DNA of 64,000 nt from Pollenia angustigena (lineage: Eukaryota > Arthropoda > Insecta > Diptera > Polleniidae), in the NCBI GenBank assembly GCA_930367215.1, contig OV884059.1:22406945-22470944 (forward strand), read 5' to 3'. Of the stretch, positions 11,274-23,514 are shown one piece after another (the first letter of the stretch is position 1; every line of letters begins with the position of its first letter). Under the pieces are notes generated by a model, which had not been told where the DNA came from, did no database searches, and saw only the letters and a program-made list of their open reading frames with translations. Both the position numbers and the translations under genes were made by a program.

Positions 11274-12421
11274 TCAAAAAGACTCTCCAAAAAAGACCAG
11301 AAAGCGTATAAGAAAGTCAGATGAGAAACATGTTAGCCCAACAAATTCTAATTCCGCAAAAGCACCTAAAAGAAAATATGTGAACAAAAGAAAAGAAAAC
11401 AAGGAAGAAGAAATCCTATTGCCTATAAATAATGAAGATGGCAGTGTCCAATGTCAGCAATGTAAATCAGTTTTAGATAATATAACGCTTTGGCACGAAC
11501 ATGTGCAACAGCATCGACCTGTAAAAGTACCTAACAAAAATTACATTAAGAAGTCGGACAACAATCAATCCAACCTAAAGCAATTCGAATGTGAGCATTG
11601 TGGAAAAGGTATAAAAATTAGACTTATATGACATGTACATACTAACATAAGTATGTATTTAACGTGTATATTGACAATTTTAAATTCAATATTCTCATAT
11701 TTTTTCATTCGAAAGGTTTTGCGAAGAAGTCTTATTATAAAATTCATATGCGCGTTCATTCAGGTAGCATTAATCTTCATAATAATCTTTGAAGTTTTTA
11801 ATTTATCTTGAATTTTTTTTAGGAGAACAACCCTTCTTGTGCATTTTATGTGGAAAAGGGTTTAAAGTAGGGAGCAGTTTACATACACACATGCTGCGCC
11901 ATAAAGGAGAGAAAACATTTCAATGTCCTCAATGTCCTAAGAAATTTGTCTGTTCAAGCGGTTTATATGGCCATATGATGGTACACACGAAAGAGAAACC
12001 ATACGTTTGTGATATTTGTGGAAGTGCCTTTCACATGGCATATCAGTTGAGAAATCATAATCTTTACCATAATAATATTAAAAAGTATCAGTGTGAATAT
12101 TGCGATATGAGATTTGTTACCTCCGAAAAACAGCGGCGACATATGCGCACCCATACAGGAGAAAAGCCGTATCGTTGTAAATATTGCGAAAGAGCTTTTG
12201 CTCAAAGTAATGACTGTGTTAAACATTTGCGTCAACATTTGGGCGAAAATGTTTATCAGTGTGAACTATGTCCACTAAGATTCCCATTGGCAAGAGATTT
12301 GCGAGTACATTATGCAACTCATAAAGATGACGACGAAGAAACTCGTGCTCGTAACTTAGAGGCTAGAACAGAGGAAGAGCGAAAATTGCAAATTAAATTC
12401 GGTGTTAAAAACAATGAATAA
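11274..12421 (+). CDS. C2H2 zinc-finger gene 1 (5' ZAD exon not seen)
   Basis: Predicted nuclear DNA-binding factor of the ZAD-ZNF family, 5'-incomplete. Exons are 11274-11608, 11716-11763 (48 nt) and 11823-12421. The frame is open throughout and all junctions are AG/GT. The first exon enters with one leftover base, so a phase-2 donor such as a ZAD exon must lie upstream; none is visible in the preceding 11 kb. The ~110-residue first exon is basic (PKKTRKR), then carries finger 1 (CQQC..H..H). Finger 2 is split by the introns. Six more follow, through YQCELCPLRF near the end, giving eight. The intron that splits finger 6 in gene 2 and in cassettes A-D is absent, so two exons are fused. The tail [14 protein letters not shown] matches gene 2. 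The upstream exon may lie outside the window, or the cassette may be orphaned. Confidence 0.85.
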
Positions 12422-12477
12422 TTTAACAATTTTAAAATTATACTTTGGTTTAAATTTTTTCTTAACTTTTTTTTATA

Positions 12478-12483
12478 AATAAA
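12478..12483 (+). promoter_or_regulatory. Poly(A) signal of gene 1
   Basis: AATAAA 57 nt downstream of the gene 1 stop. Confidence 0.55.
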
Positions 12484-13384
12484 AACTATTTAAATATATG
12501 TATACATCATTCATGATTTTGTGGCCGTTGTTAACAGAAGTGTTTTTTAACTCCACATACGATTTTTATTATTAAATAATACAATATCAATTTATACGTG
12601 ATTTAAATAATTTATCACAAGAGCGATTGAAAAAAGATTCACATACGATTCACTCAAATGCTTAAAAAAAACAATCAGAAAGTTGTATCACAAATCATTC
12701 TTTGAGTTGATTCATCGGTAGGGTACCATTTTCTCACAACGAGAGTATCATTTATGATCGAAAAATGAGCTCATATGCTCATAATATTTGGTAAAACAAA
12801 AAAAAAAAACATGATTCCAAAGGTAAACATACAAATTGCGGAAATATTATTTTAAAAAAAGAAAAGTTGAAATAAAACTGTAAAAAAACAAAAAGTGAAT
12901 AAATATAAATTAAATAAACTTGTTTGTGAAGCAAGTACATATCGAGCCCTAACCGCGAAAATAAAATATAAATTTTGTATGAAATTTGTCGCTTACGATA
13001 AAATTCAGTTTTCAAATAATTGAAATAGAAAAATAATAAATTGTGCCACTGTCATGTTTAAACATAAACATAACACTTTGAGAGCTAAAAATTATTAGCC
13101 AATGAGATCGAAGGTTGTGTGACGTCACAGTTCCTACATGCGCAGTAAAAAAATTTTATATCTGCCTGATGTCGTAATCTTTATTTCTATCATTCTTGAT
13201 ACGTATTATCAACAGGTATGGGCACCACTACATTGAAAGCTTTGATGTGTGGCATTGTATTGGTTTGTTTACGATTGCATTTGTTGGTTTTATGCTCTTT
13301 GCATTGAAAAAAATGTTGTGTATGTACACATCGTCCGCCCTTTTTGCATTGGCCCATACATGGTAATGACACTACTTATTATTA
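12484..13384. other. Intergenic; partial MITE copy
   Basis: 12600-12785 matches part of the element at 57058-57700, including GATTCATCGGTAGGGTACCA. On the minus strand, 13190-13372 encodes a Cys-rich stretch resembling half an EGF module; its status is unclear. Nothing else supported. Confidence 0.5.
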
Positions 13385-13737
13385 AGGCTAGATTACACTA
13401 TTATACTTTGTATTAATACATGTCAAAAACTCAAGTAAAATGACAAAGTGTGATAGTGTGAATGCAATGTGTCACAAAAATGGCAAGTATTATGAAAAAA
13501 GTTTGACATCCCATACGACTTCATCGTTTTTTGAAAAATTTCTAAACAATAATACTTTTCATTGGATCAGGGTTGCATTTTATTTCATGTGTAAGTGTTT
13601 ATACTTTGTGGGATGGTGTGAACACAAACTGTCATGTTACATTAGATTTGTTGACAGTCGCAACAAAACTCATTTGATTTCTATCTCACAAAGTATTATG
13701 GAATACGTAAGACTTGTGAGATAGTGTAATCTAGGCT
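13385..13737. mobile_element. MITE with TTA target duplication
   Basis: 17-bp TIRs (AGGCTAGATTACACTAT with one mismatch) are flanked by TTA at 13382-13384 and 13738-13740. The interior ORF shows no transposase motif. TSD and size fit PIF/Harbinger-type MITEs. Confidence 0.8.
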
Positions 13738-13832
13738 TTACAGAAACAAAAAATTATTCATAATATGATTTGAGACAAAAAAACTTTACATTTATATAGG
13801 TAGACATATGTAAGTATATATGAAGGTACATA

Positions 13833-15454
13833 CAGTTAGGGACAAAATTGTTCACAATTTTAGCGTTATTGGCAAAATAGGCTATACATTTTTGTTTTAT
13901 TTATAACTATTTAAATTTTTTTAACTATATGAAAAGTAGAACATTTCAAGAACTCAAAAATAAAAACTTTTCCAAAAAATATATGTTCATAATATTTTAC
14001 ACGGTATCAGTATTGACTTCTGGATGTGAACAATTATGACCCCAGTTAGAGATTATTGTTGTATTTGGGTCCTAGCGTTTGGTATGTTGTCCATTTGCTC
14101 TTTTAAGCTGTCTTAATCTTTTTTTCCATTCTTTTACAAGAGTTCTTAGCAGTTTTGGCTCTATTTTTTCCAAGCTTTAACGGCAAGCTCGCTAAGCTTA
14201 TATCCAGTGTTAGGCGGGTTCCTCTGAGCAAACAAAAAAGTGGTATTTTGGAAAGGACCAAAGTTACTCAAGTGGCTACTACTCTGGCGACTAATTAGGT
14301 AAAATTTTTTTCGAGTTTTTATTTTCTTCAAACTAACTTTTAGGTATTTCTGAAGTATGCTTAATATTGTTGTCCTGCATAATGATATCACCCTGTCGTG
14401 ATTCTTAGCCGAATATGGCTTATCTTGGAATCAACGGGTCTTTCATGATGATTATGTAGTGCTTGGCACACATTTTTCTTCTGAATTAGCATAGTGTTCG
14501 AAGCTGGTTCCCGCGAAAACAATCTCATGTCATTTATGAGATCATCAAAATTTTAACATTTGGAATTATTTCACTCTTTTACGCTAACACTTTTACGCCA
14601 GCCATGTTAACTCCGGTCCGCCTGCCTGCAATCCCATAATTTTTGTCCGATCTAAGCATGTTACACGAATTAAATCTTTAAAACTGAATTTTTCTTACTT
14701 TTTTTGCAAACTTCAGCCGTTTTCAGCTTTTATTTTTGCTAAAAGATGGGTTGTCGCTCTTTATTCTAGCTACTAACCTACTAGAACTTAAGCAACTTCG
14801 TATGATTTTAGCGATTACATCTAAATTGTACTCTATGCTCAGTATTTGCCGTACCTTAATAGCTATACTGACAACACCAGTAACAATAAGTCGCTTTGAT
14901 TCGCGAAAATCATTTGGCTAAAGTTTTTTTTGGGCGACCAGCTTTGTTGCTTTTGGTATCCAAACTACACTTTTTTTATTTAACATTCAAATCTCTCTGA
15001 ATTGTTGTATTTTGTGTGATCTTGCGATGTGAGACTTCTTTTTATAAACTTTTCACAATGCTTTGTTTTAAAATTGCCGCTTCTGACTTACAGTTCTTGA
15101 AGAAACTAGGCAAAATTTAACTGCTCGAATTTTTTTCAAATTTTAAAAATATTTAATATTAATGAATTAATTGACTCACTTTAAAAGCAAATCCCACAGA
15201 TTAAACTTGAAATTTTGTTGGAATTTTTATGACAGATTCACACAGGGTCAATATTGTTCACACATATGGTTTGGATGTTAGCTTAGTATTAATATAAAAA
15301 CAAACGGTACTTTTGAAAATAAGTTAACATAGTATTATTTTAAAATGTAGAAACCCATACAATAGTTTTTGAAAGTTTCCAAGTTGAAACTTTAATAGTT
15401 TTCACGATAAAAATAAATGTTTTATAATTTCGTGAACAATTTTGTCCCTAACTG
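13833..15454 (-). mobile_element. Degenerate Tc1/mariner transposon
   Basis: Near-perfect TIRs (CAGTTAGGGACAAAATTGTT at each end) are flanked by TA dinucleotides. The minus strand holds a broken Tc1-type transposase. GRPKKTLAKWFSRIKA lies near 14890-14940. IMQDNNIKHTSE, corresponding to the family's QDNDPKHTS region with the catalytic Asp, lies near 14350. A degraded version of the following segment comes next. Several stops and frameshifts, so inactive, although the ends are well preserved. Confidence 0.88.
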
Positions 15455-16387
15455 TATATGTACATAAATATTTGGAACTTGGATTATTTTACGTTTTTTA
15501 CCAAAAAATGTAAGTTACGAAAAAACCTCGAGGAAAAGTTTTGATAGGAGGATAGTTAATATCAGGTTTCTTTGAAAACGTAAATCTATATTTATTTTTT
15601 AATCAATTCATCACTTGGAATCCAATCCAGTTATTTATTTTGATACAAATTTAAAGCGGATAACATGGACTGACAGGTATCTATTGCTAACTTAGAAAAA
15701 ATCCGCTAAGCGGATGCCATATGTGGTAAAGTAAAAACATACGAAGCAAATGTATACATGTTTGGATATAAATTGTCACCCAGTTTTTTAAATTGCAAAT
15801 TTCGTACAAAAATGTTTCAGGCTAAGATATTTTAAAAACTGCTTCATAGCTTTTATCGTTTGATCTGTTTTCTAAAAGTTTAAACTCTAACAAAATCCTC
15901 TGGGTTAGTAATTATATCAATAAAAACGGAAACAATTTCAAAGTAATTTATGCCTTCAGCTTAATTAATAAATACTGGATCTAAAACCTTTAATGAACTC
16001 AGTCTCTTATCGATAATATTAAAAGGGGCACAAAATGATACAAAAGGGGATTTAAAACAAAGGGGCCAAAAAAGTGGCTCGGCAGTCAAAAAGGGGCAAA
16101 AATGCGACTTTAGTCGCATAACGGTAACGCTGCTTAGCACTGTACCAAATTGGCATCAATTGTAACAAAATTTTGCTATAAAATAAAAAAAAATAGTAAT
16201 TCATAACCCTTTTGTATTCAATAAAAACCCAAAAAAGTAAAGTCACTCAAGCCTCTTAAGAAAAAAGGGATCTTTAAAAAAAATGTAAAAAAAGTTTTTA
16301 ATTTTGCAAAAAAAATCAAAATGGGTATGTTACATACCGTCGGAAAGGTTAATTTTTCTATTGTTGTAGTTGTTTCTTTGGCCAGAG
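15455..16387. other. Intergenic AT-rich stretch
   Basis: No gene seen. A G-rich patch at 16025-16100 contains repeated AAAGGGG-like runs. Confidence 0.4.
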
Positions 16388-17388
16388 CACAGAAAAAATT
16401 ATTGCCGAATTATTTTCAAACAATCGCTTGTTTGAAATTTTTTTTGATTTTACTGATTCAATCAATATTTTTGTTTGATTTTTATTTAACCAACAAAAAT
16501 GTGGACAACTCTTCAAAAATATAATAAACGCGCTATTGGTTTCAAGTTTTCATAATTTTGTATGAAATATTTAATGCTCTTTAATGTTGTCGTCCTTTTG
16601 CATTTGTTTTATTGATGGTAAGCAACACTTCTTTATGAACTACAACAAAAAACACTTGCAGTCTATTTTTGGACGATTTAAAAAAGTACAGCAATAAGAA
16701 AAATGATAAAATAGCGTGACGAGGTTTGTAGTAAAAAAACAACAAAAACAATAGCAGGTAAAAAAAACGTTTCATTTTTTTTAAACAACAGAGATGACAA
16801 CATTATAAGAAACAAAATAAATTTTTGGTTGGTTTCAAAGTTGGTAAAAAAAAACAAAATCCCGTATTCAATTTTTTCAAACAGTTTGTTTAAATACATC
16901 AAATACAAAAATAGAATGATGACGAAAAACATATCGAGTCGGTCTGCCGCCGTTATTGGTTACATTTCTTCTTCATAAGCAAAGGAAAGGATGCAGCAAA
17001 AGTGAGTGACGAAGAAAAACATTGTGTGTATAAATAAGACTTCGTTCAAAAATTATTCCAACAAAAAAATGTATCTCAAAGCCAGCCGGCCGCTCTGCTC
17101 TGCTTCATCTTCACCAACAGTGCTTGCTTGTGTGCGTGTCATTGCTTGTGCCAAAACTTTTTAGTTTGATTCAGCAAAATTATTTGTTTAAAATTTATAT
17201 GAATTTCAGTAAACATTTTGTTTGATTCTGTAAAATTATTTGTTTGAAAAAATCGGCGTTTTTTTCAATAAACAAAATGCAAATAAATTGTTTGAATATG
17301 CGAATTTGTTTGTAGGTCCGATTTCAGACAAAAAATTGTTTGATTCTACAAATTTTTTGTTTGAATTAAAAAAATAATTTTTTCTGTG
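16388..17388. mobile_element. Possible TIR element (CACAGAAAAAATTATT ends)
   Basis: CACAGAAAAAATTATT at the left is inverted at the right as AATAATTTTTTCTGTG, approximately. AATTNTTTGTTTGA motifs recur just inside both ends. No clear target duplication and no transposase. Confidence 0.4.
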
Positions 17389-17447
17389 AGTGATGAATTT
17401 ATGAATATTATTTTTGTCAAGCTAATAGGGCCTAAATTTCTTCAATG

Positions 17448-18018
17448 TAAATAAAATTCAATTTTTAATTACAATATTTTGTTCCCGACGTTTCGTCGAT
17501 TGTTTGTCGACTTTTTCAAGGGATTGTCTATTTAAAAATTATAAAAACAATAAAATAAATACAATAATGTACCACAAAAACATTAAAGACTTACAATATG
17601 AAAATTTAATCACATTAAAAAGTTTTAGATGTACTCAGGATCATACAAATATAAAAATTAATTTTAATATTTAAAAAATACATATTACTTTTAACTTTAA
17701 ATATATCACAGCTTAAGTAATGGCAACAATATACATAGCTCGCATTTATTTTGTTCGTGTCTTCCTTCAAATTCATTGTTCTATTAATTTGTTGTTGGAT
17801 TCTTAGGCTTTCAATTGTGTACCTCTTTCTTTCTTTATTTTCTTTATCTAGAATTTTTACATCATCGAACCTAATTGTGTGACCAGTAAATAAAATTCAA
17901 TTTTTAATTACAATAGTTTGTTCTCGACGTTTCGTCGATTGTTTGTCGACTTTTTCAGGGGATTGTCTATTTAAAAATTATAAAAACAATAAAATAAATA
18001 CAATAATGTACCAAATAA
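17448..18018 (-). mobile_element. Penelope-like element remnant with direct terminal repeats
   Basis: Two ~130-bp direct repeats (about 17448-17578 and 17886-18016) each contain GACGTTTCGTCGATTGTTTG and TCGACTTTTTCA. Between them the minus strand reads TGHTIRFDDVKILDKENKER, then a Tyr/Glu/Ser-rich stretch ending QQQINRTMNLKED. This resembles the C-terminal endonuclease-linked end of Penelope-like reverse transcriptases. The rest of the element is missing, so this is a 5'-truncated copy joined to a second terminal repeat. Confidence 0.75.
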
Positions 18019-18570
18019 ACTAGTTTCTCAGTATGTATAAGTTTTATTTTTAAGGTTGAGTAACATAACATTTATTTTGATAGATATCCCTCTCGCATCC
18101 CACAAAGCTACCAAAAAGCACTTAAAGGAAAATACCTTAGCTTTCTTTTGAGCAAAAAAATGGCCCATTTTGAAAATAAAATTTTTAAATTATCAAAAAA
18201 TTATTTTTTTTCGAAAGATTGATGACATAGCTATCTAAACTGCCTGGGAAAATTTTTTTAATAGCAAAAGGTAATTAATTAAAAATTGTGTCCAAACTAC
18301 TATCCAATAGGACTTAACTTGGTTCAAATTTCATCCCAATCGGAAGACATCGGTTTCAAAAGTTTGGTCACTTGACATGAAATCCCCCATATATGTATGT
18401 ATATATACAGTTATGTGACAAATAATATAGCCCTGAAATAAAAGCTGCGGGCCCGTACTTAAATACTATTTAAGTGTATATGAAAATTAACTTAATATAG
18501 ATTTAAATACTATCCTGAAAATTGTGCATACTCTGTGTAACTTGGCGGCCACACTATCAAGTTCCCAACA
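18019..18570. other. Intergenic repeat-like stretch
   Basis: No gene. Around 18320-18370 is TTTCATCCCAATCGG-type sequence of the kind common in dispersed fly repeats; a degenerate TACAGTTATGTGACA lies near 18409. Confidence 0.4.
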
Positions 18571-18734
18571 AACACGAAGTCAAACCTTTGATATGAAATG
18601 ACTTTATCATTTGACATCAAACACGATTCTCAACGTTTTTTAATTGTTTGATTTAACATTTAAATTCAAATTGATAATGATTTGAAAATAAACATTTGAT
18701 ATCAAATGTTTTATCAATTTGATGTCAAATGTTA

Positions 18735-19942
18735 CGCTGGGTCTCCACGTAGCAATTTTTATTGCTAAGTACAAGCAATAACGTCGGCAGAACAATGACA
18801 GAACAATGGAGCAATAATTGCTGATTATATTGCTGGAGAATACTTGTTATTGCTTTGCAATAAATTAGCAATTTTCACCTCGAGTAGTTGTATAAAGTTT
18901 TGTGGCCGTATTTATAACAAATGTTTTATGTTGTGTTTTGAAGTGATTGTTAAATTTTTTTTTTTAAATTAATTAATTAAATTAATAAAATAATTAATTG
19001 TAATTGTCGTAGCTGTGTTTTGTATTGCTTTTTTGTTTATTTGCGTATGAAAAAAAAACCTAAAACTTGTATTGTTCTATTGAAATAATAAAAATATACA
19101 AAAAAAAAAAAAAACAAATTTGTCGTTTGCTTTTGTTGATATTGACGTTTATTTAAAAATATAATAATAAAAACTTTTTCTGTATTTTGTTGAAGTATTT
19201 TTTCACTTGCTTTTTTAATAAATAAACACACTAATAAATAACCAACCGTACAGAGAAATGAAATGTCAGATAAATTACAACTGATTTGACAGCAGATTGC
19301 TAAGCAATAATTGCTCAAGCAATCAGAAGAGCAATAATTGCGCAATGGATTGCCACTCATGGCAATTTGCGGTCTATACGTCGCAAATTTAACATGGGGT
19401 CTTCACCTAAGATAATATCTGATATAACATGTGAGAGACATCGGCAGAATGAGAGAACAAATTTCGTCATGTTAATCTTAAACAAGGGGAACACGTATCT
19501 TATAAGATTTCATAATCGAATGATTTTCGTGCAGTACACTTGTGTCGTTTTTACACTTTTTTTTAGTTTTTTCTTGTTTTTAAGTTAAAAATATTGTTTT
19601 TTTAAACACTTATCACAAGATTTTCACAATTTGCACAAAAAAATAAACATTTTAATGAATGCGTCTTATTATTGTTTTATATGTGGGTATTTTTGTGTAT
19701 TTTTGACAGCTCATCTTATAAGATAGTTGTTATAAGATTTCTTATAACAACTCATAACATTTATTATAATATTAATACTAACACTATTTGAGAGTCCACA
19801 CGTAAGATAATAATCTCTGCGATTGAATTTGACGTTTGCTGATATAAAAATCTTATATCTTATCTCAGGTGGAGACCCTGTGTAATGGAGCAATCAAACT
19901 TGACGTTTCCCGCAATAAATATTGCTACGTGGAGACCCGGGG
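18735..19942. mobile_element. MITE with TTA duplication, hosts a nested MITE
   Basis: TIRs share GGGTCTCCACGTAGCAAT followed by TTTATTGC. TTA flanks both sides (18732-18734, 19943-19945). The empty site is preserved in the neighbouring direct repeat. A second element sits inside at 19393-19882. Confidence 0.85.
19393..19882. mobile_element. Nested MITE with TAA duplication
   Basis: TIRs CATGGGGTCTTCACCTAAG and, inverted, CACAGGGTCTCCACCTGAG are flanked by TAA (19390-19392, 19883-19885). It shares GGGTCTCCAC with its host's ends, so the two are probably mobilised by related transposases. Confidence 0.85.
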
Positions 19943-20140
19943 TTAAATTCAAATCAAAAATAAACTTGGCAATACTAAAGCGAAAAATAAATGTAATCAC
20001 CCAACAAACACGAAGTCAAACCTTTGATATGAAATGACTTTATCATTCGATATCAAATGTTTTATCAATTTGATGTCAAATGTTAAATTCAAATCAAAAA
20101 TAAACTTGGCAGTACTAAAGCCAAAAATAAATGTTATTAT

Positions 20141-21022
20141 TAAAAATGGCGATTAAAGTTACATTTTTTAATTTGTGGTTACATGTGTTTTACTATTAAA
20201 AATAAATTTTAATATAAAGTGAACAGCTTATTTCTTGTGAAAAATAAAAATTATTTGTGAGTAATTATAATGACTAAAAATACGAAAAAAAGGAAAATAA
20301 AACGGGAAAGTGAAGAAAGTTTGTTGAACGATCGCGGTGCTACAATCCTCAAAATAAAAAGGAGCCAAGTAGTTTGTCTTTCCAAGAATTAGAGGATGGA
20401 AAGAACATTATTTCATATTTAAGTTATGGTGCCGAATGCTTATCTCACAGTGTATTTAATTAAATAATAAATTTAAATTAAAAAAAAAAAAAAAATTTTT
20501 ATTTATATTCCACATTGTATTATAATCCACATTTGGAAAACATTTGAGAATTACGTTCGAAAGCAAGTTGAAAATAAAGGCTTTTTTCAATTTGAAAATA
20601 ATTTCCCCTTTTTGTTGATAACGCTATGATTTTCAAGTCATTAACAAACGTTTGTCGTTTGAGAAAACGTTTCAGTTAAAACGACACTTTTTTGTTGAAT
20701 GCATATACAAATCCCTACTCTTTTGCTATAGAAACTGTACAATCTTTTAAAATATCTTTCATATCAAATTGTTTTAAAATTTGAACAGCTTGATCCATTA
20801 AATTCATGTTAAGCTGATTTTTTCCCTCAATTACGATTTTGAAAAATTTTTGGAAACGAAAAGAGATACCATAATTTTAAAATAGAAAAACAAATACGAA
20901 TTACATGCCGCGATTTTATAGCTCAATTAATAAGTCAACTTAGACAACGGTTGCCAAACAATTATCATAATTTAACAAATACTTAAATTTTTTTGAAGAA
21001 AATACTAATAAATGCAAATTAA
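20141..21022. other. Intergenic stretch
   Basis: A 41-codon basic ORF starts at 20270 (MTKNTKKRKIKRESEE) and ends near 20393. It has no family signature and is probably not a gene. Otherwise AT-rich and empty. Confidence 0.4.
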
Positions 21023-21165
21023 GTCTGGGTTCACACTATGAAAGTTTTCTTTTAGAAAGTCTGAGTTTATGGGTGAGAGAAGAGAGAAGAAAAATATGTT
21101 CTTTTCCCCTGTCACCAAAAAACTCAAACTTTCTGAAAGAAAACTTTTATAGTGTGATCCCAGAC
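21023..21165. mobile_element. Small hairpin MITE with TAA duplication
   Basis: 143 bp that are nearly all inverted repeat, ending GTCTGGGTTCACACTAT on the left and GTCTGGGATCACACTAT (inverted) on the right. TAA flanks both sides. Confidence 0.85.
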
Positions 21166-21818
21166 TAATGACCGTAATTTCAAAAAAACAGATATCTGGT
21201 CGTGTTCGTACCTTACAGTTATCTTTACCTATGCGGAAAAACTAGTTTGGTAATTTCATCGTTAAATTTACCTACGTGTTTTTTCCTTTAAATTTTCTTT
21301 AAAAATGTGGCGACACCTTTTTTTTATTAATTTTTTGAATTAACCGTCAAAAATGGATGGTGTAAAATACACTACAGTTTAATCAGTAGATATTATTAAA
21401 ATTATGAAAAATTCGTTACACCATAGATATCTATACACAGCTAGATATCTATTTGTAGAAATTACGGGCATAAGCTAACATTTTAAATTTTAGCATTATT
21501 TTTTGGCAGTTTAGGATTTTTTTTTGGCATTTTTTAGCATTATTTGAAAGCCGATTTAGCTGTAAAATATTTTTGTATATGGCCACACTGATGGTTAGTT
21601 ATCAGCAGGGCAAGGAAGTTCATGCACTTAAAATCGCAAAATATCCGCATAAAACATGCACTAAAAATCGTAAAATATGCAAAAATAAAAGTAAAAAATA
21701 TGCATTAAAAATATATTTATTTAACCATATTTAACAAAAAAAAAAAACATAAATACATTTCATTCAGTTTTAAAAACTTAAAACATAGTTTAAAAAGTAG
21801 TAGGAGATAAAGATATAT

Positions 21819-22720
21819 TTACATATACATATAAATAAATAAGTTTTTTTTTAAGTTATCAAATGTAAAACTCATTCTATTTGGTCTTAAAACAGTTTTA
21901 AGCATTGAAAGTGTTCGTTCGACATCAACGGATGTAATAGATGGATATTTAAAAGTGGTCAACCCCTTTGTAGAATATTTACTGGAAGGTAAATTAAAAA
22001 TATTACCAATTTCTTTAACTTTTTTAAATCCGGCATTCTTTTTTAAAACTGCATAAATTTTGGCTTTTATTTTTTCGCCGATTTGACCTTCTACTTTTCT
22101 TATTTTAATGACAGCGTCATCAACGAGTTTAACCGAGGTGTTCAATGATTTAAACCCCTGAAGTTCGGTTATTGTCTCGACTAGAAACCCATTGTTTGAG
22201 TGTATAAATTCTAATTGAGCCTTATATTAGGTACATTTAATTATTTACATCTTTAAATTCTTCAACATTTTTGGCATAATACTCAACTGCCTGCAACCAG
22301 GTGCCCGTCTTGTTATACATGGTTGAAACGCAAAGGTGACTTTAAAAACTTTCATGCATGGCATGAGCTTAGCATGTGACATGTAACATTTTTGAGTAAG
22401 ATATCTTAAAAAAAAGGTCAAGTAGAGCAAAATTTTATTTTTATTAAAGGATTCTAAAAGAGAAATTGAATCTTTGAAAGTTCGAGCTATTGAAGCATGA
22501 TCCACCTTTTCCAACTTTACAATATTTAACCAAAATTTGTGTTTACTCTGTTCTTCTTCTGCATTCAAGATCTTCTTCTGCATTCAAGATCCCAATTACG
22601 TAGACAACGAAACGTCCTTCAGTGTCCATTGCTTCGTCAATAGACAGCCACAAATTATGTCACTTAATTCTTTCAACAATGTCACATACCTAAGTTGTAT
22701 AGTGTACAACTTGGCGATAT
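21819..22720 (-). pseudogene. Decayed hAT-family transposase
   Basis: Read from the right on the minus strand, 22720-22580 gives, across frameshifts, a segment equivalent to the hAT core with its conserved acidic residue, ending near INAEEEQSKHKFWLNI. This continues to about 22245. The C-terminal dimerisation region follows in 22145-21819: ITSVDVERTLSMLKTVLRPN then RMSFTFDNLKKNLF. Frameshifts near 22580, 22430 and 22240 separate the pieces, so no functional protein is made. Confidence 0.8.
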
Positions 22721-23328
22721 AAGTTTTTATAAGGGTTGTTTCCGTAGGAATGGTTTCATTGTTATATTTGTTTAAAAAAAAATCTATAATTTTGGTTGAT
22801 TAGCTAATATAGAGGTATATCTGCAGACACCAGAGCATTATACAATTCAAAACTAAATTTGCTTTTCTTGAAATTAAAGATTGCGAAACGTTTTCATAAA
22901 TCATAAATCTTTGTGTTTCTGGCTTTGAAGGTGCTGATTTACTTTAAATTTTTAAATGAAACACCTTTTTGTAAACTTTGCAAAAAAGTACTTTTCCCTC
23001 TATTTTGAAGACTCAAAAACACACTTATTTAAAAGATTATTTTTTGATATTTTTTCTTTTGGCATTTTTTTCCTTAAAAACAATTTATTTTATTAATACT
23101 TTTTGGATTTAAGGTCATACTTCTTACACCGTAAATCAAAAATATTATGTTGAGTTCTATTTTTTCTTCGCCGAACATTATTTTTATTTGCTGTTTCTTC
23201 AAGTAAAAAAAAACCGTGAACAAAATGAAATGTCAAAAACTGTTTTATTGTTACTTCTACAATTATGTGCACAATTATACAAATTGTATAATTTTTGTAT
23301 GTGCTACTTTTTAAAAGTAAAAGAAACA

Positions 23329-23514
23329 AGGTGAATTTATAATAAAATGTAGGTAATTCAGTACCAAACACCAACATGTTGTTTTTGCTCCTTGAAAATG
23401 TCGAAGTTAGCAGATTTTCCCACACTATTTTGACTGTTTGACAGCTTCAGGGCTGAAACAACTATAACCAGCTGATTCACTGACTACACCTTATAATGAA
23501 TTCGCCTTGAACAG
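23329..23514. mobile_element. CAAGGCGAATT-family MITE nested in hAT
   Basis: The left end CAAGGTGAATTTATAATAAA and the right end (inverted) CAAGGCGAATTCATTATAAG match each other and the 7884 element. Confidence 0.55.

Larger units (their letters stand above)
18575..20140. repeat. Direct repeat pair, first copy split by a MITE
   Basis: 18575-18734 plus 19943-19995 forms one copy of a sequence rich in CATTTGATATCAAATG. 19997-20135 is a second direct copy starting CCCAACAAACACGAAGTCAA. Comparison defines the insertion point of the 18735-19942 element exactly. Confidence 0.75.

Noticed and set aside
19037..19360. 107-aa minus-strand Cys-containing ORF
   Set aside because: Falls within the 18735-19942 MITE and includes low-complexity runs; no family match.
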